From positions 1-50,378 of the forward strand of contig JAJEDR010000072.1 of the NCBI GenBank assembly GCA_022821385.1: a DNA stretch of 50,378 nt. Reading direction: 5' to 3'. The translations under genes were made by a program, and so were the position numbers. The notes beneath the pieces were generated by a model that ran no database searches, was not told the DNA's origin, and worked only from the letters and a program-made list of their open reading frames with translations. Source of the DNA: Rhodothermales bacterium. Its GTDB lineage: Bacteria > Bacteroidota > Rhodothermia > Rhodothermales > Bin80. This document shows positions 17,520-26,322 of this stretch, one piece after another (the stretch's first letter is position 1; each line of letters opens with the position of its first letter).

Positions 17520-19607
17520 CTAATCAGGTAGTACTGGCGTGGCACCTCCTGCGCGTAGCGCGTCTATTCGCAAGCGCATCTCCTCATTGTACCTTTCCGC
17601 ACCCGGAAATCCAGACGTAGCGTACTGGATGCGCCCTTCGGGCCCTAAAATGAAGTGGGCCGGAATACCGTTCACATTAAAATCCGTGGCACTACCTTCA
17701 TCAAATAATACCGTAAAGCGATAGTTATTCTCTGTAAGGAATTCGCGCGTCAAACTATGGTCATTGTCTGTGGTGATTGCGAGAAATACCACATCGTCGG
17801 CTGACGCATATGAATCTACCATGGAGCTGTAGTGCGGAAACTCCTGGCGACATGGCCCACACCATGTGGCCCAGTAATTGAGTACAACAACCTTACCCTG
17901 CAGCTCCGAGAGACTCCATTGATTGCCTTCGGTGTCAGTTAGATTGAAATCTGGGGCCACCCGGTCAAGTCGATCGTCTACCAAGTGCTGGCGGGCGGCA
18001 TCAGCCACCTCAATGCGGACACTATCTATCTCGGCGTCCAGTCTTTCCTCATTGCGATTCAATGCCAACGCGACCTCCTCCGCGAGTTGACGAATTCTGT
18101 CAGCGTTATTTCGAAGTCGCTCGTCTTGGGCATCGTGACCCAAGGCGGCCACCAGTATTTCGTATGCCTCTTCATTGGATCCTTGCTCCGCAAGCAGTTC
18201 GCCAAGCGCAGCAAGGCGATCCGAGCGTGGGGCGTTAGCAACGAGCTGCCGAAAGATCTCCTCTGCTTCCGCATGACGGTCCAGCCCGACCAGCACTAGA
18301 CCGCGAAGGCGCTGCATACTCGCAATCCAGTTCTCGCGAGCACGATCGATTCCGTCCAGAGACACGCCCGGGTAAATCAGGCCCGCATGATTCTCCTCAA
18401 GCCCCGCAATAGCTTCATCGGCGAACGCCAGGGCTACCTCAAGTCTCATATCAATGTCAATCAGTAATTGAATAATCTGACGATAGGCTCCAGCGCCCCC
18501 CCAAGTCTCCAGTCGTACAAGGTCGTGTCCATTACCGACAAGCCGGTCAAGTAAATCCTCATCAACCTGTCCGCTTTCCTTGTTCTGCCGAGTTGCTTCG
18601 TCCTCGAGAATAGATTGCTCCTCAGACAAGGCCACACGAAATGCCGATACGTCACCCGTTTCCCAAGTCGGCAGGAAACGCTGTTTCCATCGCTCAATAA
18701 GCTCGAGACGCTGTTCATTCGAGCTATCCCTTGATGCAAAATGATCCATGTAGTACACATCGAAATGAATCATCTGCCCATTCATCTCGCGCCCCTCTAG
18801 TGTCTCATCCAAGCGATTTAGCCACTTGCGCTGCTCATCATCGTTACCCAACAATTCGTGTCCGAAGGCCAAATAGTACTGGCGACCTAGTCGGGTTTCC
18901 ATACCAGCCTCCACCACTCCATCCTCAGCTGCGGCAGCACCTTCAAGCTCACGCCTCAATTCATCCTCTATCGTCTCGACGGCATTTGCATCTCCCGAAG
19001 AACGGGCAGCCAGTAAGCGCGTCCCAATATGATGAATTCGGAAGACCTGGGATTGGCTTATCCTGTAAGCCGACACCCCCTCAGATCTCGTGGCCAGTTC
19101 GTCTAGGATCCGCAGCCATCTCTCTGATTGATTCAATTCGCCGACAGCGTCCTCAACGGACTCATAAGGTTCAACTTGATCAGGGAACGATCGTATGGTT
19201 TCCTGGCCGAGCTCAATGGTGCGGTCAAGCCAGTCCCGTCGACCTCTCAATTTCCCACCCCAGACAAGCGTGTTCAAATAGTCTTCGTGCACACGTGGGT
19301 CATTCGGGGCAAGCGATAAAGCCAACTCAAATGCAGCAATTGCATCCTCGTACTGGTTGAGCTCCATCAGTACGCGCGCATGTCCATAGGCCGCTTCGGC
19401 ATTATCGGGATCCTGATTCAAGGCCTCTTCAAATCCGTCGCGCGCGGCCAAGAAGTTGAAGGTTTTATAGTCTTGGCGTGCGATCTGCAACTGTTCTTCA
19501 ACACTCGGACCCGATTCCGAGCATGACATGATCGAAACCGTCACAAGAACTAAAAAGAGCTTCAATGCGCGTGATTCACTTGCGCTTGGGCACTGCAGGA
19601 AAGTCAT
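17520..19607 (-). CDS. TPR lipoprotein with C-terminal TlpA-type thioredoxin domain
   Basis: A 695-residue probable lipoprotein (lipobox VSIMS|C, Cys29) that combines an N-terminal TPR region with a C-terminal redoxin domain. TPR units start at about residue 35: YKTFNFLAARDGFEEALNQD, then YGHARVLMELNQYEDAIAAFE. More degenerate helices run to about 540. The redoxin domain (about 547-680) has APDFNLTDTEGNQWSLSEL, the active site WATWCGPCRQEF (WCGPC at 582-586) and the cis-proline loop NGIPAHFIL (Pro649). TlpA/ResA-type proteins reduce disulfides on the outer face of the membrane, for example in cytochrome c maturation. The TPR part may recruit a client. No CcdA/DsbD partner lies in the window. 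The gene stands alone; the stop at 17520 faces the TerC gene. Confidence 0.88.
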   Translation of the reverse strand: MTFLQCPSASESRALKLFLVLVTVSIMSCSESGPSVEEQLQIARQDYKTFNFLAARDGFEEALNQDPDNAEAAYGHARVLMELNQYEDAIAAFELALSLAPNDPRVHEDYLNTLVWGGKLRGRRDWLDRTIELGQETIRSFPDQVEPYESVEDAVGELNQSERWLRILDELATRSEGVSAYRISQSQVFRIHHIGTRLLAARSSGDANAVETIEDELRRELEGAAAAEDGVVEAGMETRLGRQYYLAFGHELLGNDDEQRKWLNRLDETLEGREMNGQMIHFDVYYMDHFASRDSSNEQRLELIERWKQRFLPTWETGDVSAFRVALSEEQSILEDEATRQNKESGQVDEDLLDRLVGNGHDLVRLETWGGAGAYRQIIQLLIDIDMRLEVALAFADEAIAGLEENHAGLIYPGVSLDGIDRARENWIASMQRLRGLVLVGLDRHAEAEEIFRQLVANAPRSDRLAALGELLAEQGSNEEAYEILVAALGHDAQDERLRNNADRIRQLAEEVALALNRNEERLDAEIDSVRIEVADAARQHLVDDRLDRVAPDFNLTDTEGNQWSLSELQGKVVVLNYWATWCGPCRQEFPHYSSMVDSYASADDVVFLAITTDNDHSLTREFLTENNYRFTVLFDEGSATDFNVNGIPAHFILGPEGRIQYATSGFPGAERYNEEMRLRIDALRAGGATPVLPD

Positions 19608-19662
19608 CGCCTTGATGGTCTACATATAATTGGTTGCATTCAGTACCTAAGCCGCAATCTGC

Positions 19663-19682
19663 ATGTTCCCAGAGGGGAACAT
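19663..19682. repeat. Perfect inverted repeat, 8-bp arms
   Basis: ATGTTCCC (19663-19670) and GGGAACAT (19675-19682) form a perfect palindrome around a 4-nt AGAG spacer. It lies 56 bp upstream of the TPR-thioredoxin start codon. The size and symmetry fit an operator for a dimeric repressor as well as an RNA hairpin. I cannot name a regulator. Confidence 0.5.
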
Positions 19683-19758
19683 TGTCTGCCAGGAAGCAGA
19701 TCTTTCTGTCAGTATTGACTTCCAGACAAGCATTCTATGAAGGGGAGATATCCAGGCG

Positions 19759-19795
19759 GTCCCGCCAAGTAAGCCCGCGCTTGGAGTAGCGGGAC
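19759..19795. repeat. Bulged hairpin with 7-bp outer and 4- to 5-bp inner stem
   Basis: GTCCCGC (19759-19765) pairs with GCGGGAC (19789-19795), and the inner CAAG (19766-19769) pairs with CTTG (19780-19783). This leaves a one-sided bulge and a 10-nt loop. The nested pairing is more than a simple chance palindrome, but it is a single example without comparative support. It could be a leader RNA structure. Confidence 0.35.
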
Positions 19796-19827
19796 AGAAC
19801 ATGTTTTCAAACTCACAAAGAGACCTA

Positions 19828-19855
19828 TGCCTCAATTAATTTGTGGTATGAGGCA
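19828..19855. repeat. Inverted repeat, 7-bp arms
   Basis: TGCCTCA (19828-19834) and TGAGGCA (19849-19855) are separated by 14 bases that are AT-rich at the start. It lies in the same divergent intergenic region as the two repeats before it. It may be a protein-binding site or chance. Confidence 0.3.
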
Positions 19856-19990
19856 CTCATTGTCAGATCCTGTGATTGTGGATCTAACAATTACGCGCCC
19901 GTTTCTTGACTTTGTACCAGCCGAATCCTGCTTAGTTATTCTCCGCAGATAATGCTACATCACGGCTCCAGACCAACGTACCGCAGGCCC

Positions 19991-20500
19991 ATGACAGCAA
20001 AGCGTTTTACGCCACTTCTAGTGACGGCACTGTACATAGCCGGGTGCGAAGCGATCACCGACGAGCCGGAGCCGGACTTCGTGGCGGAACTCCAAGGGCT
20101 CGTTGCTGACAAGTTGCCCTCAAACGGCTCGCTGTGGTTGGCAAGCAGCCCTGAGGCCCTTGAAGCGATGGGACTTGAGGTTGAGGCCGCGACACAAAGC
20201 GGCGTGCGCTACGCCAGTTTGACCGCATTCGAATCCGCCGCAACATTCTTCGGGATCGGCTTCTCAGGCGACAAAATGGCCGACACGGCGACGAAAGTGC
20301 ATTGCTCAATAAGCGTGAACGTGTCCACCGGATGGATAAAACTTGGCCGGTGCGCCAAAACAGCTTTGGAACATTGCGGAGGCGTCTGGGGCCGAATGAA
20401 CGGAGACAGGTTCGAGGTGACCGGTTACAACGCCCCGTACGACGACGATAACACAACTCTTCTTACGCCCTGTACTATACCCGACTCCCAAGAGGGTTAG
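19991..20500 (+). CDS. Small hypothetical lipoprotein
   Basis: A 169-residue predicted lipoprotein that I do not recognise. The signal peptide FTPLLVTALYIAG ends in a lipobox-like sequence before Cys19. The mature part begins with an acidic stretch (ITDEPEPDF) and holds four further cysteines (VHCSIS, LGRCAK, EHCGGV, TPCTIP), which could form two disulfides. The N-terminal third is helix-like, and the C-terminal part looks like a small beta domain. I start at the ATG at 19991 because it gives the signal peptide; an earlier in-frame ATG exists at 19952. It stands alone between divergent and convergent neighbours. It may be lineage-specific. Confidence 0.6.
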   Translation: MTAKRFTPLLVTALYIAGCEAITDEPEPDFVAELQGLVADKLPSNGSLWLASSPEALEAMGLEVEAATQSGVRYASLTAFESAATFFGIGFSGDKMADTATKVHCSISVNVSTGWIKLGRCAKTALEHCGGVWGRMNGDRFEVTGYNAPYDDDNTTLLTPCTIPDSQEG

Positions 20501-20789
20501 CGCACGGGGTTGCTATAGAAACGGCAGCACGAGAGCCGCCTTCCTTCGGATCGACGTGTCATTTTCCTGTATCGGTCCCATGAGAGCGGTCGCAATATCA
20601 GTGTAGTAGTACCTGTCGTTTGAATGAAGGCCCTGTCCATAGTGGGCGCTTGTTCTATCCCTCTAAGCTTGTTGTCCAAATTATTGGCAATCGGGTCTGA
20701 GCCCGCTTGCACTAGGATGCGATGGCAGCCGTTACCCTTGGGATATAACTCCTGTTAATTTCGCCAACGCTCGCATTCTCGTTCACCTA

Positions 20790-22610
20790 TCAAGGTGGCA
20801 GCAGTACAATAACCTTATCCCCCAATTGTGGGACTAGACCATTTTCTTCTGCATGGACCAGAAGACTGGATCCCCGAACGATGAAGAGTAAAACCAAGTT
20901 GTTTTGATACTTTGCCTGCAACTCTTCATAAGCCTCCGCCGCCGTAATATCAATGGATTGTACCGCTCCCCCGGATTCGTACCGGCGTTCCAGATCTTGT
21001 GCGGTGTGCACAGCCCCGAACAACGGACGCCCCCGCAGATATGTCGGCACCCGGAGCTGTGAGGTTTCAGTACGAACAGTGGGAGCAGCGGGCTGATATA
21101 CCTCCCCACCCTCAAAAACCTCCTTGAAACGAAGTGCGGCGAGCGAATTCGTTTCATCGTTGGAGGTCGCGGCTATAAATCGTTTGATTCCACTCAAGTC
21201 CAATTCATCAAAAACTTGTTCTCCCAGAGCATCTGCCGCAACTGCGGGTAATCCCCGCTCGCGCGCCCGCTCAATATTATTCTCGTTGACATCAAGCAGA
21301 AGTACAGCCATTCCCTGCTCCTGAATGGCCTTGGCAATGCTTTGCACCCACATACTGGCCCCCAAAAACAGGATTCCCTGTGGGTTCGAGTCCGCCATCT
21401 TGAGCACGCGCGCCAGTGGCTGTAGCGTCAATCCATAAACCGTGACTGTACCGATAATGACCATATAAACAATCGGTACCAATGGTCCCGCAAGATCCGC
21501 ACCGTAAACTTCCGCGACACGAACCGAGAACAGCGATGCAACGGCAGCAGCCACGATACCACGCGGTGCCAACCACGCAATGAAACCCTTTTCCTTCCAG
21601 TTAAGTCCGGTATTAAAGCTTGAGAATACGACCGCAATAGGCCGGACGAACAAGATCAGAATGCCTAGAAAAATGAAGGCACGCGCATCAAAATAATCCA
21701 ATGCTTCCAGATCAAGGCGCGCCGACAGGAGAATAAAAAGACAGCCGATCAGAAGCACTTGCAAATCCTCTTTGAATTTGGTTATGCTGCGAACCGTAAC
21801 GTACTGTTGGTTCGCAAGAAGTACTCCCATCATAGTCACAGAAAACAGCCCTGATTCCTCGTGTAGTTCATTCGACAGGGCGAACACAAGTATGACGACG
21901 GTCAGTGCAAGCGAACTCTGCAAGTAATCAGGTACCAGATGACGCCGTAACAGAAAGACCATGAGCATAGCTCCCAGGACACTGATACCTACACTAATGG
22001 CTCCCGTGGCCAACAACGCCTCCAGCGAAGGAAGAATCGTGGCAATCATGCCGCCACCGCCCTCATCCGGACCATGCTCATGCATGACAATCACAGCTTC
22101 AAGCACTAGGACTGCAAAGATCGCACCCACTGGATCAATTGTGATTCCTTCCCATTTTGCAATCGCATTGACGCGCCCACTTGGTCGAACATGTCTGAGA
22201 AGAGGCAACACCACGGTCGGACCGGTTACAGTCAGGATGGCCCCTAACACAGCAGCAATTTCCCAGGGCATACCGAGTACATAGTGCGCAGCAATAGCAG
22301 CAAGCATTCCGGTTATCAGCACACCAATGGTTACCAGATTCAGTACTACACGACCTACGCCCCTTAGCTCAGACAACTTGAGATTCAAGCCTCCTTCAAA
22401 CAGAATGATGCCGATTGCCAAGGAAACAAAAGCAAACAGCCAGTCGCCTTGCAAATGTTCAGGCGGGAGTATTCTGGTTACCGGTCCCGCTACAAACCCG
22501 AGAATCAGCAGAAGCAGGATTGACGGGACCCGGATACGCCATGCAAGCCACTGGGCACCAATTGCCAATCCAATGACCAAGACGATATGAATTAATATTT
22601 GCTCACTCAC
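20790..22610 (-). CDS. Sodium/proton antiporter with TrkA-N-like C-terminal domain
   Basis: A 606-residue CPA-superfamily cation:proton antiporter (NhaP/KefC-like) in the inner membrane. Residues 1-400 contain about 12 hydrophobic segments. The substrate-binding core is seen in ILTVTGPTVVLPLLRHVRP and in IAKWEGITIDPVGAIFAVL, whose acidic Asp sits in the discontinuous helix. A late WLAPRGIVAAAVASLF is also typical. Residues 412-530 form a TrkA-N/RCK-like nucleotide-binding domain (ILFLGASMWVQSIAKAI, LLLDVNENNIERA, ATSNDETNSLAA). Its first loop is GASMW instead of the classic GxGxxG, a variation I associate with this antiporter group. A C-terminal TrkA-C-like part ends in DKVIVLLPP. The start is GTG at 22610. 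It probably handles Na+ or K+ homeostasis in a marine or saline habitat, which is inference. Confidence 0.88.
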   Translation of the reverse strand: MSEQILIHIVLVIGLAIGAQWLAWRIRVPSILLLLILGFVAGPVTRILPPEHLQGDWLFAFVSLAIGIILFEGGLNLKLSELRGVGRVVLNLVTIGVLITGMLAAIAAHYVLGMPWEIAAVLGAILTVTGPTVVLPLLRHVRPSGRVNAIAKWEGITIDPVGAIFAVLVLEAVIVMHEHGPDEGGGGMIATILPSLEALLATGAISVGISVLGAMLMVFLLRRHLVPDYLQSSLALTVVILVFALSNELHEESGLFSVTMMGVLLANQQYVTVRSITKFKEDLQVLLIGCLFILLSARLDLEALDYFDARAFIFLGILILFVRPIAVVFSSFNTGLNWKEKGFIAWLAPRGIVAAAVASLFSVRVAEVYGADLAGPLVPIVYMVIIGTVTVYGLTLQPLARVLKMADSNPQGILFLGASMWVQSIAKAIQEQGMAVLLLDVNENNIERARERGLPAVAADALGEQVFDELDLSGIKRFIAATSNDETNSLAALRFKEVFEGGEVYQPAAPTVRTETSQLRVPTYLRGRPLFGAVHTAQDLERRYESGGAVQSIDITAAEAYEELQAKYQNNLVLLFIVRGSSLLVHAEENGLVPQLGDKVIVLLPP

Positions 22611-23037
22611 GAATTCAGAATGTATGGCTTAAGCGAACGGTGAACACCTGCCATCAAACGAGGGCTTTTTACGCCCCCCGTCCGAGAAAGTAAGGCGTTT
22701 GTAACTCATTATTGGGCACCTGCACAGTTGCGGAGAAGGCATCATTCCACAAATCCGCACGTGGTCTCCTAATACAACAGAGGAGAATTATAACCAAATA
22801 ACACTCCAATTGCTGTGTAACGGCGCAATAAAGGAAACCAAATCATTCACTGCACTTTGGCAATGGATGTGCGGTCAACTGTATGATGGTTACTCGCAGA
22901 TTAAGTCCCTAGTTAAGGAATGATCAGTGCCTGATTATAGCTGCGTAATTTGAGCTAAAGACTATCATATACGAAGGTTAAATGCGTAAATTAACGGAAA
23001 TTGAAAGCGCTTCCACAACCGTCACTCAACCTGAATC
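22611..23037. other. 427-bp divergent intergenic region
   Basis: The region lies between the antiporter start (minus) and the glutamate dehydrogenase start (plus), so both promoters should be here. The stretch 22750-23000 is AT-rich compared with its surroundings. I found no riboswitch, RNA gene or strong palindrome. A short frame from the ATG at 22982 runs into the dehydrogenase gene in another frame and is not protein-like. Confidence 0.45.
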
Positions 23038-24456
23038 ATGCAACATATTTCCTTCTTTGACGAGGTCAACAAAATGTTTGACCGCGCAGCGGTACACACT
23101 GGTCATGCTCCCGGATTGCTCGCACAGATCAGGTCCTGCAACAGCGTCTACCATGTAAGTTTCCCGCTTGTGCGAGACAATGGAGAAATTGATGTGATAC
23201 ACGCATACCGCGCGGAGCACAGTCACCATATGCAGCCCACAAAAGGAGGAATCCGTTATGCTCCTACCGTGAATGCAGATGAAGTCATGGCACTGGCTTC
23301 CCTCATGTCCTATAAATGTGCCATTGTGGATGTCCCCTATGGCGGTGCCAAAGGCGGAATATGCATTGACCGCAGGCAGTATTCCCAGCCTGAACTGGAA
23401 CGTATCACACGACGATACACTTTTGAGTTGGCCAAGAAAAATTTTATCGGACCCGGTGTAGATGTGCCCGCTCCAGATTATGGCACTTCCGCCACCGAAA
23501 TGAGCTGGATTTTTGACACCTATCAGACACTAACAGATAATCCGCTCGATGCGCTGGCCGCTGTCACGGGGAAGCCCGTCGGCATGGGGGGAGTTCGCGG
23601 ACGCGTTGAGGCCACGGGGCGGGGGGTCTTCTTTGGTATTCGGGAGGCTTGCTCTATTGAAGAAGATATGCGCGCGCTGGGATTGGATCCCGGTGTGGAA
23701 GGTAAAAGTGTGATCGTACAGGGACTTGGGAATGTCGGCTACCACGCTGCTCATTTCCTGGAAAAAGCCGGTGCAAAAATTGTAGGTATCGGCGAATATG
23801 ATGGCGCACTCTACAATCCAGACGGATTGTGTCTGGAAGATGTTGTATCGCACCGCAAAGAAACCGGAGCAACGCTCAACTTCCCAGGAGCACAGAACAT
23901 TGAGAATTCCAAGCTAATTCTGGAAATGGACTGCGACATTCTAATCCCTGCCGCCCTGGAATCTCAGGTGAGAAGGGACAACGCTGATCGAATCAAGTCG
24001 AAAATCATCGCTGAAGCAGCAAACGGTCCGCTGACCTTCGATGCCGATCAGATGCTGGCGGAACGTGGCGTCGTAATCATCCCAGATGTCTACCTGAATG
24101 CAGGAGGAGTCACGGTTTCCTATTTCGAATGGCTCCGCAACCTTTCCCATGTACGGCACGGTCGTATGAGCCGGCGGCGCGAAGCGCACAATGCATTAAA
24201 AATCCTTGAAACCGTGCAGGACTTGGTTGATAAGCGCTTGAGTACAGCTACTGCCAAGGGGCTTGAAACAACGCTCGCTTTCGGCGCAAGTGAGGCTGAC
24301 CTGGTTGATTCGGGTCTGGAGGATACGATGGTTACTGCATACCATGAAATCCACGCCAAAGCACGAAGCCATAACCTTGACCTGCGCACAGGCGCATTTA
24401 TCAGTGCAATTGACAAGATTGCCCAAGGCTATCTTCGTATGGGCATCTTTCCTTAG
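23038..24456 (+). CDS. gdhA: Glu/Leu/Phe/Val dehydrogenase (glutamate dehydrogenase)
   Basis: A 472-residue glutamate dehydrogenase that interconverts glutamate with 2-oxoglutarate and ammonia, linking nitrogen and carbon metabolism. The substrate domain has MQPTKGGIRY with the carboxylate-binding lysine K69, and VPYGGAKGGI with the catalytic lysine K105. GPGVDVPAPDYGT and MGGVRGRVEATGRG follow. The Rossmann domain begins at VIVQGLGNVGYHAAHFL, and GEYDGALYNPDG follows. The C-terminal region has AEAANGPLT and NAGGVTVSYFEW. The length is a little over the usual 420-450, from extra C-terminal residues. An acidic residue after the second beta strand suggests NAD rather than NADP use, as in the catabolic RocG/GudB type, but this is not certain. 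It converges with the acyltransferase gene, overlapping by four bases. Confidence 0.93.
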   Translation: MQHISFFDEVNKMFDRAAVHTGHAPGLLAQIRSCNSVYHVSFPLVRDNGEIDVIHAYRAEHSHHMQPTKGGIRYAPTVNADEVMALASLMSYKCAIVDVPYGGAKGGICIDRRQYSQPELERITRRYTFELAKKNFIGPGVDVPAPDYGTSATEMSWIFDTYQTLTDNPLDALAAVTGKPVGMGGVRGRVEATGRGVFFGIREACSIEEDMRALGLDPGVEGKSVIVQGLGNVGYHAAHFLEKAGAKIVGIGEYDGALYNPDGLCLEDVVSHRKETGATLNFPGAQNIENSKLILEMDCDILIPAALESQVRRDNADRIKSKIIAEAANGPLTFDADQMLAERGVVIIPDVYLNAGGVTVSYFEWLRNLSHVRHGRMSRRREAHNALKILETVQDLVDKRLSTATAKGLETTLAFGASEADLVDSGLEDTMVTAYHEIHAKARSHNLDLRTGAFISAIDKIAQGYLRMGIFP

Positions 24457-25043
24457 ACCCTGTCTGGCCGGGCAGCCGTCGTTCTATATGGTTCGTAAAA
24501 CTTTTGCAGCGATGCGATATCGCGCTCCATGTCGCCCGTGGGTGTAAATGGGGCTCCAAACCCCACCTTGCGACCGGGGTAATCAAAATAGGCCGGTACA
24601 ATTACGACTTTTGCGCCTACTGCAATGTGGTAGAACCCCGTTTTCCATTTTTCCACGCGGCTGCGTGTGCCTTCGGGGGTGATTGCGAAAACAAGCTGCT
24701 CGCTCGTCTCGAAAAGCTCTATGGCCCCCTGCACCATGCCATAATGATTACGCCGGTCAACCGGCTTTCCTCCGAGTAAGCGGAGTAGAGGACCGAATGG
24801 CCATCGAAAGATCGTGTGTTTTGCTATCCAGTTTCCCCGCAGGTCCAAGGCAAACATAATGGCCATCGCCAGGAAAAAATCCCAGTTTGATGTGTGATAT
24901 GCAGCGATAATTACAAATTTTTTCAGGTTCGGCAACGTTCCCTCAATACGCCAACCTAAACCCTTCAATAGCCACCTGGCAAATCGTGTAAACCCTGGAC
25001 GAGATTTACGTGCCACATCAGGACCAAGGTCTGGGAAGGACAT
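24453..25043 (-). CDS. 1-acyl-glycerol-3-phosphate acyltransferase family protein
   Basis: A 196-residue PlsC-type acyltransferase that would transfer an acyl chain to a glycerophosphate or similar lipid acceptor at the membrane. The catalytic HX4D motif appears as YHTSNWDFF. The second block is GGKPVDRRNHYG and the third FAITPEGTRSRVEKWKTGFYH, which is the EGTRS phosphate-binding motif. A final block reads VPAYFDYPGRKVGFG. The HTSNWD form is typical of a compact subgroup often annotated only as lysophospholipid acyltransferase; its acceptor is not established. It lies just downstream of serA on the same strand, one base after its stop codon, so they probably share a transcript. Its 3' end overlaps the convergent dehydrogenase gene by four bases. 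Confidence 0.87.
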   Translation of the reverse strand: MSFPDLGPDVARKSRPGFTRFARWLLKGLGWRIEGTLPNLKKFVIIAAYHTSNWDFFLAMAIMFALDLRGNWIAKHTIFRWPFGPLLRLLGGKPVDRRNHYGMVQGAIELFETSEQLVFAITPEGTRSRVEKWKTGFYHIAVGAKVVIVPAYFDYPGRKVGFGAPFTPTGDMERDIASLQKFYEPYRTTAARPDRV

Positions 25044-25044
25044 C

Positions 25045-26214
25045 CTATGAAGGAGCGATTACACGTGCTCTGACCACCCCATCAATGGCTGCCAACTGAT
25101 TGGACACAGAGCAACTGATTGGACTACCAATATCAATCACGTTGTAGGCTAGAGCGCCGCGTCCCTTGTTTACGAGATTATCAATGTTAAGTCCAGCGCC
25201 TGCAAGCACGGTTGCAAGTTGGCTAATCATCCGGGGTTCGTTTCGATTCACTATCTGAATTCTGTACCCGTCTGGACGGGGAGGAAGTGTGACTTCGGGA
25301 AAGTTGACTGAATTCTTGACAGTCCCGTGCTCAAGGTAGTTGCGAATTTGCTCTGCTGCCATAACTGCACAGTTATCCTCGGCCTCTGATGTTGATGCAC
25401 CCAAATGTGGCACTGGAATCACGTTGGGATGCTGTACTAACTGCGCATCTACAAAATCTGTAACGTAGCATGCACAGGTGCCTTCATCCAAAGCCCGAAG
25501 AAGTGCTTCTTCGTTGACCAGTGGTCCACGCGCAAAATTTAATAGGCGCGCCCCCGTCTTCATACGCGCAAAGTGAGATGCGTTAATCAAGTCACGCGTC
25601 TTATCGTTGAGTGGTACATGAAGCGTGATGTAGTCTGCGCTCTGAACGATCTCATCCAGACCCGTTGCCCGTGTTACTTCCCTACTCAGCCCCCATGCAC
25701 TGGACACCGAAATAAACGGATCGTAACCCAGCGTCCTCATCCCGAGCGCGTTGGCTGCGTTTGCTACAGCGACCCCAATGGCACCAAGGCCAATGACCCC
25801 CAGCGTCTTGCCCATGATTTCAGGGCCCTTGAAGTTTTTCTTTCCCTTTTCCACTGCAGCTGCGACATCTCCATCTTTCAGGGACCTAGCCCAGTTGATA
25901 CCGTCCACAATCCGCCGGGAGGCCAACAGCATGCCACATATAACTAGCTCCTTAACGCTGTTCGCGTTGGCACCCGGTGTGTTAAAAACGACAATGCCCT
26001 GATTGGAGCATGTTTCAATGGGAATATTGTTAACCCCTGCGCCACATCGGGCAATGGCAAGGACAGAGTTCGGAAAAGTGACGCCATGAAGGCTGCGGCT
26101 TCTCAACAGGAATGCATCCGGCTCCTTTACGTTTTCACTGACTATATATTCAGATGTGGGAAACCGATCCAATCCATGAGAAGAAATCGTGTCGAAGGTC
26201 CTGACTTTGAACAT
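25045..26214 (-). CDS. serA: D-3-phosphoglycerate dehydrogenase with ACT domain
   Basis: A 389-residue phosphoglycerate dehydrogenase, which oxidises 3-phosphoglycerate in the first step of serine synthesis. The N-terminal substrate domain has IARCGAGVNNIPIETC and the NTPGANANSVKEL block typical of SerA. The NAD-binding loop is GVIGLGAIGVAVANAA. The catalytic arginine lies in LNFARGPLVNE, an acidic residue in TDFVDAQ, and the histidine in VPHLGASTSEAEDN. A C-terminal ACT domain (about 315-389, RIQIVNRNEPRMISQLATVL) probably senses serine. This is the short type without the intervening domain. I use the ATG at 26214; a TTG directly before it is less likely. A more general 2-hydroxyacid dehydrogenase role is possible but less likely given the ACT domain. 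Confidence 0.9.
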   Translation of the reverse strand: MFKVRTFDTISSHGLDRFPTSEYIVSENVKEPDAFLLRSRSLHGVTFPNSVLAIARCGAGVNNIPIETCSNQGIVVFNTPGANANSVKELVICGMLLASRRIVDGINWARSLKDGDVAAAVEKGKKNFKGPEIMGKTLGVIGLGAIGVAVANAANALGMRTLGYDPFISVSSAWGLSREVTRATGLDEIVQSADYITLHVPLNDKTRDLINASHFARMKTGARLLNFARGPLVNEEALLRALDEGTCACYVTDFVDAQLVQHPNVIPVPHLGASTSEAEDNCAVMAAEQIRNYLEHGTVKNSVNFPEVTLPPRPDGYRIQIVNRNEPRMISQLATVLAGAGLNIDNLVNKGRGALAYNVIDIGSPISCSVSNQLAAIDGVVRARVIAPS

Positions 26215-26322
26215 CAATTAGTAATATGTGGACTATATCAGAAGTTATCAATGTTGGGTAAAAGGGTATGATACGTATTCGGTACTGCCCTTACATTGGA
26301 GCTAACGCTCTGAACTAAATCT

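Larger units (their letters stand above)
19608..19990. other. 383-bp divergent intergenic region rich in inverted repeats
   Basis: This lies between the starts of the TPR-thioredoxin gene (minus) and the small lipoprotein gene (plus), so promoters for both should be here. It contains three inverted repeats within 200 bp, listed separately. There is no convincing coding frame and no tRNA. Confidence 0.5.
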
